64,000 nucleotides of DNA from an uncultured Pelagibacteraceae bacterium (GTDB taxonomy: Bacteria; Pseudomonadota; Alphaproteobacteria; Pelagibacterales; Pelagibacteraceae). Positions within the stretch are counted from its first letter, which is position 1. Each line of letters opens with the position of its first letter. A program made the translations under genes and the position numbers. The notes below the pieces were generated by a model. It made no database searches. It saw only the letters and a program-made list of their open reading frames with translations, and was not told where the DNA came from. Location of the stretch: assembly GCA_902595465.1 (NCBI GenBank), contig CACJQE010000005.1:1-64000 (forward strand). Direction: 5' to 3'. Shown here piece after piece: positions 19,965-29,798 of the stretch.

Positions 19965-20546
19965 GATTTTTATTTTAATAATATAAAAAGTAACAAAGAA
20001 TTACTTAAATTTATAAAACAAATTCAAATGATATTCCAAGATCCGTACTCTTCGTTGAATGGTAGGCTTAAGGTTAAAGATATTATTGCTGAACCTATAA
20101 AGTTACATGATGCAAATATTAGCTCTAATGAATTAAATGAGTATATAAATGATCTCTTAGACTCTGTGGAGTTATCCAAGTCTTCAGCTGAAAGATATCC
20201 TCATGAGTTTTCAGGAGGACAGAGACAAAGAATTTCTATTGCAAGAGCATTAGCAACAAAACCAAGATTATTAGTTTGTGATGAGCCAACATCTGCTTTG
20301 GATGTGAGTATTCAGGCTCAAATACTAAATTTACTTAAAGATTTACAAGAACAACTTAATTTAACTATCCTTTTTATAAGTCATGATCTACCAGTTGTTA
20401 GACAAATGTGTGATGATATTGGAGTTTTAAGGAATGGAAAACTATGCGAGGTGTCTGAGACGGAAGAGTTGTTTAAAAATCCAAATCATGAATATACTAA
20501 GGAATTATTAAGATTAATGCCTAAAATAGAAACAATTTACAATTAA
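19965..20546 (+). pseudogene. Truncated oligopeptide ABC transporter ATPase (DppF/OppF-like), lacks Walker A
   Basis: ORF 20028..20546 has Q-loop IFQDPYSSLN, SGGQRQRISIARAL, LLVCDEPTSALD, but nothing N-terminal; the in-frame sequence upstream (DFYFNNIKSNKELLKFIKQIQ) still resembles the pre-Q-loop region. Confidence 0.75.
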
Positions 20547-20555
20547 GGAGGTGAA

Positions 20556-20948
20556 ATGGCAGTTTTTAATATGATTGAAGAAGCTGATGCTACAGGAAAA
20601 GTGAAAGAGGTATTTGAAGATATAAAAAAGAAGAGAAATACAGACTACATAAACAATTTTTGGAAAATGTTAGCCAACAACCCAGAAACTTTAGAGAGAA
20701 CTTGGACTTCTATACAGCAAGTGATGAAAAAAGGTGCTTTGGATGAAATGACAAAAGAGCTTATTTATGTTGCAGTTTCAATGACAAATAGTTGTGAGTA
20801 TTGTATTAAATCTCACAGTATCGCTGCTAAATCTAAAGGTGCTACTACAGAGATGTTAAGCGAACTTATTGCAGTTGTTGCAATGGCAAATGAAACAAAC
20901 AGACTTGTTGAATCATATCAGGTAAAAGTTGACAAAGTTTATGAATGA
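20556..20948 (+). CDS. AhpD-like carboxymuconolactone decarboxylase-family protein
   Basis: VAVSMTNSCEYCIKSHSIAAKSKGA, CxxC...H motif. Confidence 0.85.
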   Translation: MAVFNMIEEADATGKVKEVFEDIKKKRNTDYINNFWKMLANNPETLERTWTSIQQVMKKGALDEMTKELIYVAVSMTNSCEYCIKSHSIAAKSKGATTEMLSELIAVVAMANETNRLVESYQVKVDKVYE

Positions 20949-21501
20949 TAGAGCCAAAGCAATATTAGATTTTTGGTTTGATGATATGGTCGTTGAAAAG
21001 CGATTTAAAAGAGATGATAATTTTGATCAATTGATTAGAGACAAATTCAAAGATGATCATGAAAAAGCTACTTTAAATGAATATGATGATTGGCAAGATG
21101 AACCTTTAAGCACTCTAGCTTTAGTTATTTTATTGGATCAATTTTCAAGAAATTTATATAGAGATGATAAAAAAGCTTTTGAGTTTGATCATAAAGCAAG
21201 ACTGATTGTAAATGATGCAGTCTATAACGGGTATCTTGATCAAATGGATGAATATCAACGTTTTTTCATGCTATTGCCATACATTCACAGTGAAGAAGTT
21301 ATAGATCATGATAGAGCATATAAATTGTTGGATAACTATTTATCTAATCATCCAAACTATAATGAGATAAAAAAATTTTGGAAAGATCATACCGCTGCAA
21401 TTAAACGATTTCATAGATATCCTCATCGAAATAAAGTTATGGGGAGAAAATCTACACCAGATGAGTTAAAATTTTTGGAGAGTCCAAATTCCTCTTGGTA
21501 A
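20941..21501 (+). CDS. DUF924-family protein
   Basis: ILDFWF, LALVILLDQFSRNLYRD, FFMLLPYIHSE. Confidence 0.88.
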   Translation: MNDRAKAILDFWFDDMVVEKRFKRDDNFDQLIRDKFKDDHEKATLNEYDDWQDEPLSTLALVILLDQFSRNLYRDDKKAFEFDHKARLIVNDAVYNGYLDQMDEYQRFFMLLPYIHSEEVIDHDRAYKLLDNYLSNHPNYNEIKKFWKDHTAAIKRFHRYPHRNKVMGRKSTPDELKFLESPNSSW

Positions 21502-22416
21502 TTATTCTATTGGATAATCCCAAGCATCTCCGCCAATTACCTTTGATATAGCAGAAAAATCTTTCGAACTGTTTCCATCCTCACAAAACTTTGAATATAT
21601 TTCTAATGCCATCTCTCCTAATGGAGTAGATGCATTTGCATTTTTAGCACATTCATTTGCAAGTTTTAAATCCTTGTTCATCATACCTGCAGAAAAGCCT
21701 GGCTTATATTTATTGTTAGATGGAGTTCCTTCAATTAATCCAGGTAAAGGTGGATAAACTGAAATAGGCCAACTATTTCCGGAAGCATTTTTCATAATTT
21801 CATGAACTTTCTTTATATCTATATTCAATCTTCTTGCTAACATTAATGACTCTGAAGCAGCAATCATTGTTATTCCAAGAGACATGTTGTTACAAATCTT
21901 TGCACCGTTTCCGCTTCCTATCTCTCCAGCATGATAAATATTTTTACCCATTAATTTTAAAATAGGTAAAGCTTGATTAAATGCATCATTTGATCCACCA
22001 ACCATAATATTTAAAGTTGCTTTTTGTGCACCCATCACTCCACCACTTACTGGTGCATCAATCATCTTAATACCTTTTTCATTTGCTTTCTTTCCTATTT
22101 CTTTAGAGGTATCTATATCGATTGTTGAACAATCTATTAGTAGACAATTTTTAGAAACTTTATCTAGAACACCATTTTCTTTTAAATAAACTTCTTTTGA
22201 ATGTTTTCCCTCAGGCAGCATAGTGATTACAACAGACGTTTCACTATTGATTAGTTTTCCAAAATCCTTCTCAACATCAAGATTATTTTCAACTGCTTTA
22301 TCAATCATTTCTTTAGAAACATCAAAAACCTTAATCTTTTTCCCTGCGTTCTTTAAATTACAGGCCATTGGGTTTCCCATATTACCAACTCCTATAAAAG
22401 CTATATTTTCACTCAT
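21502..22416 (-). CDS. 3-hydroxyisobutyrate dehydrogenase-family NAD-dependent oxidoreductase
   Basis: IAFIGVGNMGNPMACNL; DAPVSGGVMGAQKATLNIMVGG. Confidence 0.88.
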   Translation of the reverse strand: MSENIAFIGVGNMGNPMACNLKNAGKKIKVFDVSKEMIDKAVENNLDVEKDFGKLINSETSVVITMLPEGKHSKEVYLKENGVLDKVSKNCLLIDCSTIDIDTSKEIGKKANEKGIKMIDAPVSGGVMGAQKATLNIMVGGSNDAFNQALPILKLMGKNIYHAGEIGSGNGAKICNNMSLGITMIAASESLMLARRLNIDIKKVHEIMKNASGNSWPISVYPPLPGLIEGTPSNNKYKPGFSAGMMNKDLKLANECAKNANASTPLGEMALEIYSKFCEDGNSSKDFSAISKVIGGDAWDYPIE

Positions 22417-22428
22417 ATGACATCCTCT

Positions 22429-22650
22429 CTATTTAGTAATTTTTTCCACTAATTTATTAACCAACGGTGCAACAAAAGTTGTTGCAACTAATGCAACTGG
22501 CAAACTAATAGACCAAGCTTTGAAAAATCTTTTATAATAAAATTCATCATAACCTGTATTTATAAATGTAATAATTAGGGTCATTAACAAACTCATTCCT
22601 AAACCCATAAAAAAAACGAAAAGAATTTTAGAGAATTTTTTTGGAAACAT
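22429..22650 (-). CDS. Small membrane protein, DUF2798-like
   Basis: 73 aa, two hydrophobic segments, KAWSISLPVALVATTFVAPLVNKLV. Confidence 0.7.
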   Translation of the reverse strand: MFPKKFSKILFVFFMGLGMSLLMTLIITFINTGYDEFYYKRFFKAWSISLPVALVATTFVAPLVNKLVEKITK

Positions 22651-23525
22651 TATTTATATTTGTCTTCAATATCGTAATATTCGTTGAAGCCAACTATATC
22701 TCTTAAGTCTGAAAATTTAGAAACATTTTTATTATAAACTTTATTTTTCATATTATTCAAACATTCTTGCATCGTTTTTACTGATGCACTCATTAGGGTT
22801 AGAGGCATTACAGCAATTTTATAACCAATTTCCTCTATTTCATTAATTTCTAATAATGGGGTTTCACCATCTTCGATTAAATTTAACATATGATGACCTG
22901 GAACTTCTTTGATAATTTTTTTCATATCTTCTTTATTTTTAACAGCTTCAATAAATAAAATATCAACACCAAGTTTTGAAAATGATTGCATTCTTTTAAT
23001 TGCATCATCTAATCCTCTAGTTGCTATGGCATCAGTTCTTGCCATTATTAAGATATCTTTATTTCCATATTCTCTTGCGTCCACTGCAGCTTTAATTCTT
23101 GAGTTAGCTTCATCAAGATCGACAACATCTTTTCCCTTTGTGTGACCACATTTTTTTGGCCACTTTTGGTCTTCAATCATCACACCAGCTGCTCCTGCAT
23201 CCGCATACCCTCTTACAGTTCTAAATACGTTCACTGAATTTCCATATCCAGTATCCCCATCAAATATTATTGGAATTGATGTAGCATTGCATATATTTCT
23301 TACTTGTTCTGCCATTTCAGAAAAAGAAATTAAACCTGTGTCCGGCATACCAAGTTTTGTTGATGAAACACTGAAGCCAGACATAAACCCAACTTTCAAA
23401 CCTTCTCTTTCAATTAATTTTGCTGATAATGCATCAAAGCATCCAGGCATTACAATTATTTCTGGTCCATCTAATAGTTGTCTTAGTTGTTCTGCTTTAT
23501 CTTTTGATTTTATTTTTGAAAACAT
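22650..23525 (-). CDS. Isocitrate lyase/PEP mutase-family protein
   Basis: MPGCFDALSAKLIEREG, FDGDTGYGNSVNV, IEDQKWPKKCGH (KKCGH active site). Confidence 0.88.
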   Translation of the reverse strand: MFSKIKSKDKAEQLRQLLDGPEIIVMPGCFDALSAKLIEREGLKVGFMSGFSVSSTKLGMPDTGLISFSEMAEQVRNICNATSIPIIFDGDTGYGNSVNVFRTVRGYADAGAAGVMIEDQKWPKKCGHTKGKDVVDLDEANSRIKAAVDAREYGNKDILIMARTDAIATRGLDDAIKRMQSFSKLGVDILFIEAVKNKEDMKKIIKEVPGHHMLNLIEDGETPLLEINEIEEIGYKIAVMPLTLMSASVKTMQECLNNMKNKVYNKNVSKFSDLRDIVGFNEYYDIEDKYK

Positions 23526-23527
23526 AT

Positions 23528-24799
23528 TTATAATTTAAAAGGTATATATAATGCTAGGTCAGGGAATAAGTAAATAACAAATACTGTAAATAACATTATA
23601 ATGACAAAAGGTATCACACCTTTAGCTATTTCTGACATTTTTGCTTTACCAATTGCTTGGAGAACATAAATATTTAGTCCAACAGGTGGTGTAATTAATG
23701 CACACTCAATCATTAGTGTAAAAATTATTCCAAACCAAATTAAATCAATATTCATTGCAGCGATTGAAATCGAAAATATAGGCATCATGATTAAAATTAA
23801 TGAAAGGGTTTCCATTATAAATCCTAAGATTAGCAAAGTAATACAAACAACAAGTATAAATAAACCAGTCTCATTAATATTAGTAACTATGAAAGATGAT
23901 AAATCTTGAGGAATTCTATAAAGCGAAATTGCTTTACCAAAAACTTTAGCTCCTGCAATAATTATAAATATTGTAACTGTAGTTTTCATTGTCTCCAAAC
24001 CAGCTTCGATAAAACCTTTAAAATCCAATCTTTTTTTAGCCACAACATAGATAAATGATATTAAAAAACCAATACCACCTGCTTCTGTTGGTGTATAAAT
24101 TCCAGCATAAATTCCACCCAGCATAATGAAGGCCATTAATAATATTGGCAAACCTCTTTTTGTGTATTTAATTTTTTCTTCTAAAGTACTGGATACATTT
24201 TGAACTTCTTTATTAAAAAATTTCACGTAAAAAACTGAAAAGATAATAAAAAATAATGCTAAAACTATTCCTGGCCCAATTCCTGCAAGAAACATACTTA
24301 GTACAGACTCTTCAACAACAAATGCATAAACAATCATTGGAATTGATGGAGGAATTAAAATCCCTAAAGTTCCACCCGCTGCCAAAATACCTAAAGTAAA
24401 GTTTCTGTGATAACCTCTATTAATCATTGCAGGAAATGCTACAGTTGAGATTGTTGCTGCAGTAGCCACTGATGATCCAGATATAGCAGCAAAAATACTG
24501 CAAGAAACTATAGTTGCTATTGCTAAACCGCCTGGAAAATTTCCAACCCAGCTTTGAGCAAAATTAAAAAGATCTTCTCCAACACCTGCTTTTAATAATA
24601 TATTAGACATCATCAAAAACATCGGAACAGCTAATAAAATAAAGTTATCTGCCACACTGTAAAAAGTTTGTGGGATCATTAAAGGAGAAATATCTCCAAA
24701 TAACATTAAACCCAATCCTATAGAACCTAAACCAAATGCTATTGGCACTCCTAAAAAAAGCACAAAAAATAACAAAAATAAGATTATTGCTACTGTCAT
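23528..24799 (-). CDS. dctM: TRAP transporter large permease (DctM)
   Basis: AISGSSVATAATIS, GILIPPSIPMIVYA, ITPPVGLNIYVLQAI. Confidence 0.92.
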   Translation of the reverse strand: MTVAIILFLLFFVLFLGVPIAFGLGSIGLGLMLFGDISPLMIPQTFYSVADNFILLAVPMFLMMSNILLKAGVGEDLFNFAQSWVGNFPGGLAIATIVSCSIFAAISGSSVATAATISTVAFPAMINRGYHRNFTLGILAAGGTLGILIPPSIPMIVYAFVVEESVLSMFLAGIGPGIVLALFFIIFSVFYVKFFNKEVQNVSSTLEEKIKYTKRGLPILLMAFIMLGGIYAGIYTPTEAGGIGFLISFIYVVAKKRLDFKGFIEAGLETMKTTVTIFIIIAGAKVFGKAISLYRIPQDLSSFIVTNINETGLFILVVCITLLILGFIMETLSLILIMMPIFSISIAAMNIDLIWFGIIFTLMIECALITPPVGLNIYVLQAIGKAKMSEIAKGVIPFVIIMLFTVFVIYLFPDLALYIPFKL

Positions 24800-25272
24800 T
24801 TAATTATATCTTTGATGTATTTAGGTACTTCGAAAAGCACTCTTAATACCAAAAATGCAAAACATAATGGTATCGCAAATTCTGTAAGAAAGGATGGAAC
24901 ATCTAAAATTGTAGAGCTTGTTCTTCCAACTTTAAGAGAGTCGTAAGCAATTAACCATCCATAATAAAGTACAAATCCACTAAAAATTAAAATGAATATT
25001 GCACTTATTAAATCTAATATCTTTTTTCCTTTATCTCCTACTTTGTCATATATAACTGTTATTCTGATAAAATCATTTTTATGAAAAGTATAAGTTAAAG
25101 CTAAATAAGTAGCCCAAATTTGTAAAAATCGAGAAATTTCGTTTACCCAAATAGTAGGTGAATTAAATATGTATCTCATGATAACTTCATAAGAAACTAT
25201 AAAGCCTATCATAATAAATAACGCTGAAGCTAAATAGCCAGAATATTTTACAATTTTGTCGTAGGTATTCAT
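24796..25272 (-). CDS. dctQ: TRAP transporter small permease (DctQ)
   Basis: NSPTIWVNEISRFLQIW; ATGA overlap with dctM; ATG at 25272 preferred over GTG at 25287, which lies in a palindrome. Confidence 0.85.
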   Translation of the reverse strand: MNTYDKIVKYSGYLASALFIMIGFIVSYEVIMRYIFNSPTIWVNEISRFLQIWATYLALTYTFHKNDFIRITVIYDKVGDKGKKILDLISAIFILIFSGFVLYYGWLIAYDSLKVGRTSSTILDVPSFLTEFAIPLCFAFLVLRVLFEVPKYIKDIIK

Positions 25273-25278
25273 TTGAAA

Positions 25279-25300
25279 ACCCCGCACTTAAGTGCGGGGT
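25279..25300 (-). promoter_or_regulatory. 22-bp perfect GC-rich palindrome ACCCCGCACTTAAGTGCGGGGT between dctP and dctQ, overlapping the dctQ SD region
   Basis: Exact self-complementarity; on the minus strand GGGGTTTTCAAATG leads into the dctQ ATG. Confidence 0.85.
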
Positions 25301-25311
25301 ATTTATACGAT

Positions 25312-26301
25312 TTAAAGTTTGTTTGCAGCTTTTACAAGTTGATCACCAACTCCACCAACTCCACCTGTTCTAGAAATATAATCATCAATAACAGATGACG
25401 ATGCTTTTTTAAGAGCAGAAACTTCAGAACTACTTAGGTTTACAATGTTCATTCCATTTGCTTTTGCTTCTTTGTAAGCCCCAGCTTCAATGTTAGCCAT
25501 GTCATCTCTAACAGCTTTTTCAGCTACTTTTGATGCTTCAGCTATAGCGTCTCTTTGTTTTTGAGTTAATGAGCTTAGCCATTTATCATTAGCAACAACA
25601 ACGAATTCGATATCGCCATGATTTGTAACAGTTAAAGTATCCATTACTTGATATAATTTTCTAGATTTTACACCAGATACACCAGTCATACCTGCATCAA
25701 CTGTATTTCTTTGGTAAGCTAAATATTGCTCAGATCCAGATATTAATGCTGGTTTACCACCTAAAGAGCTCACAAAAGCTCCAAGTGTTTTTCCAAATAC
25801 TCTAATTTTTTTATCTTTAAAGTCAGCTGGAGTTTTCATCGGACCACCATTGGATAACATAATTGCTGACCCATAAGCTTGATAATAAAGTGGAACTGCT
25901 CCTGTCTTAGCTATTGCAGGATCAAGAATAGCTCTTATCTCGGATCCAGCTTGAGTTGCTTTTCTTACTTTTTGTTCTGAGTCAAATAAGAATGGAAGAT
26001 AGAAAACATCAACTTCAGGATTAGTTCCTGCAAATCTTGTTATAGATGCAACACCAGCTTCGATTGCTCCTGAACCAACAGCTTGTGGAACTTCTTTATC
26101 TTTGTAAAGTTGCGCAGAGTCGTAAATCTCAACTTTAATGTCTGATCTTGATTCTAATTCTTTTTTAAATACCAAAAGGTTCTGACCTAAGTGAGCCTTT
26201 AATGGTAATTGAAGTGTAATTCTCATTTTTGTTTCTGCCAAACTTGCACTGGCAAAAGAAACGAAAATTAGAGAAAATATTATTCTTTTAAAGATTTTCA
26301 T
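25312..26301 (-). CDS. dctP: TRAP transporter substrate-binding protein (DctP)
   Basis: Signal peptide; FAGTNPEVDVFYLPFLFDSEQKV; dctPQM order. Confidence 0.88.
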   Translation of the reverse strand: MKIFKRIIFSLIFVSFASASLAETKMRITLQLPLKAHLGQNLLVFKKELESRSDIKVEIYDSAQLYKDKEVPQAVGSGAIEAGVASITRFAGTNPEVDVFYLPFLFDSEQKVRKATQAGSEIRAILDPAIAKTGAVPLYYQAYGSAIMLSNGGPMKTPADFKDKKIRVFGKTLGAFVSSLGGKPALISGSEQYLAYQRNTVDAGMTGVSGVKSRKLYQVMDTLTVTNHGDIEFVVVANDKWLSSLTQKQRDAIAEASKVAEKAVRDDMANIEAGAYKEAKANGMNIVNLSSSEVSALKKASSSVIDDYISRTGGVGGVGDQLVKAANKL

Positions 26302-26336
26302 GTTATTTCCCTCTTTTTTGTTAAATGAGACTATTT

Positions 26337-26346
26337 AAGTCGACTT
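26337..26346. promoter_or_regulatory. Palindrome AAGTCGACTT between divergent dctP and EamA genes
   Basis: 10-bp perfect palindrome in a 75-bp divergent intergenic region. Confidence 0.3.
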
Positions 26347-26376
26347 TAAAATTAAATACAATATTAATAATCATCA

Positions 26377-27276
26377 ATGAATTGGATAATTGTAGCTATT
26401 TCTGGGGCTTTTTTTCAAAATCTTAGATCAACTTTACAGAAAAAACTTAATCAAAAAGTATCAACTATTGCATCTACTTATGTAAGATTTGCTTTTGCAT
26501 TACCATTTGGGACAATTTTATTTTTTTTGTATTTTCAAGACTTAAATGTAATCCCTGAAATTCTAAGTCAAAAAAAATTTATTTTTAACGTATTATTAGG
26601 TTCAATTTTCCAAATAATTTTTACATTTGTTTTACTTTACTTATTTAGATTTGCTAATTTTGTAGTTGGAACTTCATTAAGTAAGACTGAAGTTATTCAG
26701 GTTGCGATTTTTGAATATTTGATAATAGGGGACAAATTAAATAAATTTGGAATAACAGGTATCATCGTATCTACAGTTGGAGTAATTATACTTTCGATTA
26801 AAGACTTAAGTTTATTTCTAAAAAACTTATTTTCAAAAACAACTTTAATTGGTTTATCTGCAGGACTTTTCTTAGGCTTAAGTGTTGTATATTTTAGAGC
26901 AGCAGCATTAACTTTAGAAAATTTTAGTAATAACTTTGAAAAAGCTATAGCAACACTCTTTTTTGGTCTAGTTATTCAAACAACTTTAGTCACTATTTAT
27001 TTAATCATATTTGAAAAGTCACAATTTAAAAAATTACATGAAAACAAGTACGAATGTTTGTCAGCGGGGTTAGCTGGATTTCTCGCAACATTATCTTGGT
27101 TTTATGCTTTTACGTTAATACAATCTTCATTTGTAAGAGCTATTGGCCAAATAGAATTATTGTTCAGTTACGTATCTTCAAAATATATGTTTAAAGAAAA
27201 AGTCAAAATTACTGAAATTTTAGGGATAATTATCTTTGTTGTGGGTGTACTAATTTTATTACTTAATAAGAACTAA
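26377..27276 (+). CDS. EamA/DMT-superfamily transporter
   Basis: About ten hydrophobic segments, two-repeat DMT organisation, C-terminal FKEKVKITEILGIIIFVVGVLIL. Confidence 0.8.
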   Translation: MNWIIVAISGAFFQNLRSTLQKKLNQKVSTIASTYVRFAFALPFGTILFFLYFQDLNVIPEILSQKKFIFNVLLGSIFQIIFTFVLLYLFRFANFVVGTSLSKTEVIQVAIFEYLIIGDKLNKFGITGIIVSTVGVIILSIKDLSLFLKNLFSKTTLIGLSAGLFLGLSVVYFRAAALTLENFSNNFEKAIATLFFGLVIQTTLVTIYLIIFEKSQFKKLHENKYECLSAGLAGFLATLSWFYAFTLIQSSFVRAIGQIELLFSYVSSKYMFKEKVKITEILGIIIFVVGVLILLLNKN

Positions 27277-27608
27277 TTAATTCTTCCAAGATAATTAACC
27301 ATTACCACACCAATAATAATTAAAAAAATTCCAATTAACCCATAAATATTTGGTATCTGGTTATATTTAATCATCCCGAAGACTAAAATAGCGGCCACTG
27401 TTATACCACTATAAGTAGCATAAGTGAAACCTACAGGTATCATAGACATAGCTTTTGCAAGTCCATACATGGTAATACACATAAAAGCTATTGATAATAT
27501 CGTTGGATTTAATTTTGAAAATCCATCTGAAATTTTAGCAAAACTATTTGCGGCAATTCCTGTTGATATAGCTAATACTAAATAAATGTAACCAGATAAT
27601 GGTTTCAT
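27273..27608 (-). CDS. SMR-family transporter subunit 2
   Basis: Four TM, IYLVLAISTGIAANSFAK, MIPVGFTYATYSGI. Confidence 0.85.
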   Translation of the reverse strand: MKPLSGYIYLVLAISTGIAANSFAKISDGFSKLNPTILSIAFMCITMYGLAKAMSMIPVGFTYATYSGITVAAILVFGMIKYNQIPNIYGLIGIFLIIIGVVMVNYLGRIN

Positions 27609-27940
27609 TTATTTGTTCCTAATAAGTTTACTATTAAGACACCCGATATAATTAAAATCAATCCAATTATTGTATAAAAATTTGGTACTTGATTAAATTT
27701 TATAACACCAACAGCAGCTGTAGCAATTATACATAGGCCTGCAAAAGAGGCATATGTTATTCCAACTGGTATACTTTTCATAACTAAAGACAAAGTATAC
27801 ATGCATCCAACAATTGTTACCGCTGTGATTATACTGGGTATTAATAATGTAAAACCTTGAGCACTTTTAGCAAAACTATTTGAGGCCGTTCCAAGAATTA
27901 CTGCGATTAATAAAATTATATAAGCAGTTATATTATTCAT
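27605..27940 (-). CDS. SMR-family transporter subunit 1
   Basis: Four TM, LGTASNSFAKSAQGF, SIPVGITYASFAGL; ATGA overlap with partner; start moved from 27997 to ATG 27940. Confidence 0.85.
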   Translation of the reverse strand: MNNITAYIILLIAVILGTASNSFAKSAQGFTLLIPSIITAVTIVGCMYTLSLVMKSIPVGITYASFAGLCIIATAAVGVIKFNQVPNFYTIIGLILIISGVLIVNLLGTNK

Positions 27941-28529
27941 TTGCCTTCGACCATTTGATTGCATCTTCCATTCTATCATCTCCCCAGAATATTTCATTTT
28001 TTACAACAAATGACGGACTTCCAAATATTTTATTTTTTCTAGCTTTTTCTGTATTTGATAAATAAATATTATTTATTTCCTCAGAGCTTGCCTCTGAAAC
28101 AATCTTTTCTTTATCTAAGCTTAGTTTTCTACAGATTTCACTCAAGTTGGGTTCAACAGCAGGCTCTTTTCCTTCTTGAAACCATCGTTTATATGTAAGC
28201 TGAACGTAATCTACACCCCAGTTATTTTTTAAACCTAATATTGCAATTTTATTAGCTAAATCAAATTCTGTTAAAGGGTAAGGAACTGGTGTTTTGGCAA
28301 AAAATCCATAATTTTTTGCTCGTCTTTCTATGTCCCTCCACATGTAATCTACTTTATTTTTTTTTTCTTTAGGAAAGGGAATATTGTTCATTTCTTTCAT
28401 TATTGCTCTCACACTAAAAGGAGTCCAATTAAACTTAAATTGATGTTGTTTTTCTGCTTCTAGTGCTCGAGCAACTGAAAGATAAGTATAAGTGCTTCCG
28501 ATAGAAAAATAAAAATCTATGTTGTTCAC
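27933..28529 (-). CDS. 2-hydroxychromene-2-carboxylate isomerase-family (DsbA/GST-kappa-like)
   Basis: IDFYFSIGSTYTYLSVARALE; NKIFGSPSFVVKNEIFWGDDRMED. Confidence 0.88.
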   Translation of the reverse strand: MNNIDFYFSIGSTYTYLSVARALEAEKQHQFKFNWTPFSVRAIMKEMNNIPFPKEKKNKVDYMWRDIERRAKNYGFFAKTPVPYPLTEFDLANKIAILGLKNNWGVDYVQLTYKRWFQEGKEPAVEPNLSEICRKLSLDKEKIVSEASSEEINNIYLSNTEKARKNKIFGSPSFVVKNEIFWGDDRMEDAIKWSKANE

Positions 28530-28850
28530 TTATTTTGACATTGGCGTTGCACCAGTTTCTAAACTAATCATTTTACCATCTTGGTATTTGTAGACTGCCA
28601 TAACTGCTTCTACATTACCATCATCAAATGTTACGAACGCATGATGAACACCAACTTCATCATTTTCATAAACAATTCTAGTTTTATCTTGCTTGATATC
28701 ACCACTCATTGCCCATTTGATCACATCACTTTTAGTTAAAACACTGCCTGATTTATGCATTGTGAATTTAAAATCATCGTGCAAAAGTTCATTCATTGCT
28801 GCTTCATCTTTATTTTTAATTGCAGCACTATATTTTTCTAATATTGACAT
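28530..28850 (-). CDS. NTF2/SnoaL-like small protein (paralog of 31160..31489)
   Basis: MSILEKYSAAIKNKDEAAMNELLHDDFKF; shared ETGAT C-terminus with paralog. Confidence 0.75.
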   Translation of the reverse strand: MSILEKYSAAIKNKDEAAMNELLHDDFKFTMHKSGSVLTKSDVIKWAMSGDIKQDKTRIVYENDEVGVHHAFVTFDDGNVEAVMAVYKYQDGKMISLETGATPMSK

Positions 28851-28862
28851 TTTTTTTCTCCT

Positions 28863-29153
28863 TTATGCTCCTTTAATTATTAATGTATTTGATAATGTAT
28901 TATCTAATCTAATTTGTCTGATAGGTTTATATATTTCTGAATTGTACCACTCAAAAACTTTTTCATAAGAGGGGAATTTAATAACAACAGTTCTTGGATA
29001 TTTCCACTCACCCTCTATGACTTCATTTTCGCCACCTCTTATGATGTATTCACCGCCAAACTTTTGAGCAGTCGGAGGAGCTTTTTCCAAATACTCTTTG
29101 TAATTTTCAGGATTTAAAACGTTAATGTTTAGTATGATATATCCCGAAGGCAT
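28863..29153 (-). CDS. DUF1330-family protein
   Basis: GYIILNINVLNPENYKEYLEKAPPTAQKFGGEYIIRGG; VVIKFPSYEKVFEWYNS. Confidence 0.88.
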   Translation of the reverse strand: MPSGYIILNINVLNPENYKEYLEKAPPTAQKFGGEYIIRGGENEVIEGEWKYPRTVVIKFPSYEKVFEWYNSEIYKPIRQIRLDNTLSNTLIIKGA

Positions 29154-29176
29154 TACAAATCCTATTACAAAAGTTA

Positions 29177-29467
29177 TTACATATCTACTTTATTTAACTC
29201 GTAGATACTGTAACTTTCCATAACTTCATTCATAATAGGAGCTGAGACTGGATTGCTTCCATCTATAAACGCTTTAAGTGCAGCTTTATCAGTGACGAAA
29301 ATTTTAAACATCACTGTTTTTTTGTCAGGTGCAACTGTTCCAATTGTTTTTGATACATTTGCAACTTTCGATCTTTCTGCCATACCAGCATCCGATTGCA
29401 TAAAGCCCATAAATTTTTCTAACATACCTTCTTTTAAATGAGCTACTACTAGTGTTTCTGTTTCCAT
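29177..29467 (-). CDS. Small ABM-like (dimeric alpha+beta barrel) protein
   Basis: 96 aa, alternating beta/alpha pattern. Confidence 0.5.
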   Translation of the reverse strand: METETLVVAHLKEGMLEKFMGFMQSDAGMAERSKVANVSKTIGTVAPDKKTVMFKIFVTDKAALKAFIDGSNPVSAPIMNEVMESYSIYELNKVDM

Positions 29468-29494
29468 ATTTTATCCTTTCTTTATATTGATTGT

Positions 29495-29785
29495 TTATCC
29501 ACTAAAATTTTCCATAAAATCATCATGCATCGGTGTAACCTTTGCTGAATCTAAATCCACACCTGCTTCAGCTCTTGATGCATGAAGTTCTTTGTCATTT
29601 TTAAATGCTTCAAAACCTTCCATGGTTGCATACTTAACGATTACAGTAAATTTTGTAGGGTCTTCTTTAGATACACCTGCAAAAATAATAGTAGCACCAA
29701 ATCCTTTAATTTTTTCAGCATTTGCTTTTACCATATTAGTCCAAGATGAAAATGATTTTATATTTTCTTCTATTTTAATTATCAT
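29495..29785 (-). CDS. Small ABM-like (dimeric alpha+beta barrel) protein
   Basis: 96 aa; SFSSWTNMVKANAEKIKGFG...FTVIVKYATMEGFEAFKNDKEL. Confidence 0.5.
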   Translation of the reverse strand: MIIKIEENIKSFSSWTNMVKANAEKIKGFGATIIFAGVSKEDPTKFTVIVKYATMEGFEAFKNDKELHASRAEAGVDLDSAKVTPMHDDFMENFSG

Positions 29786-29798
29786 TTCTGTTTCCTCT

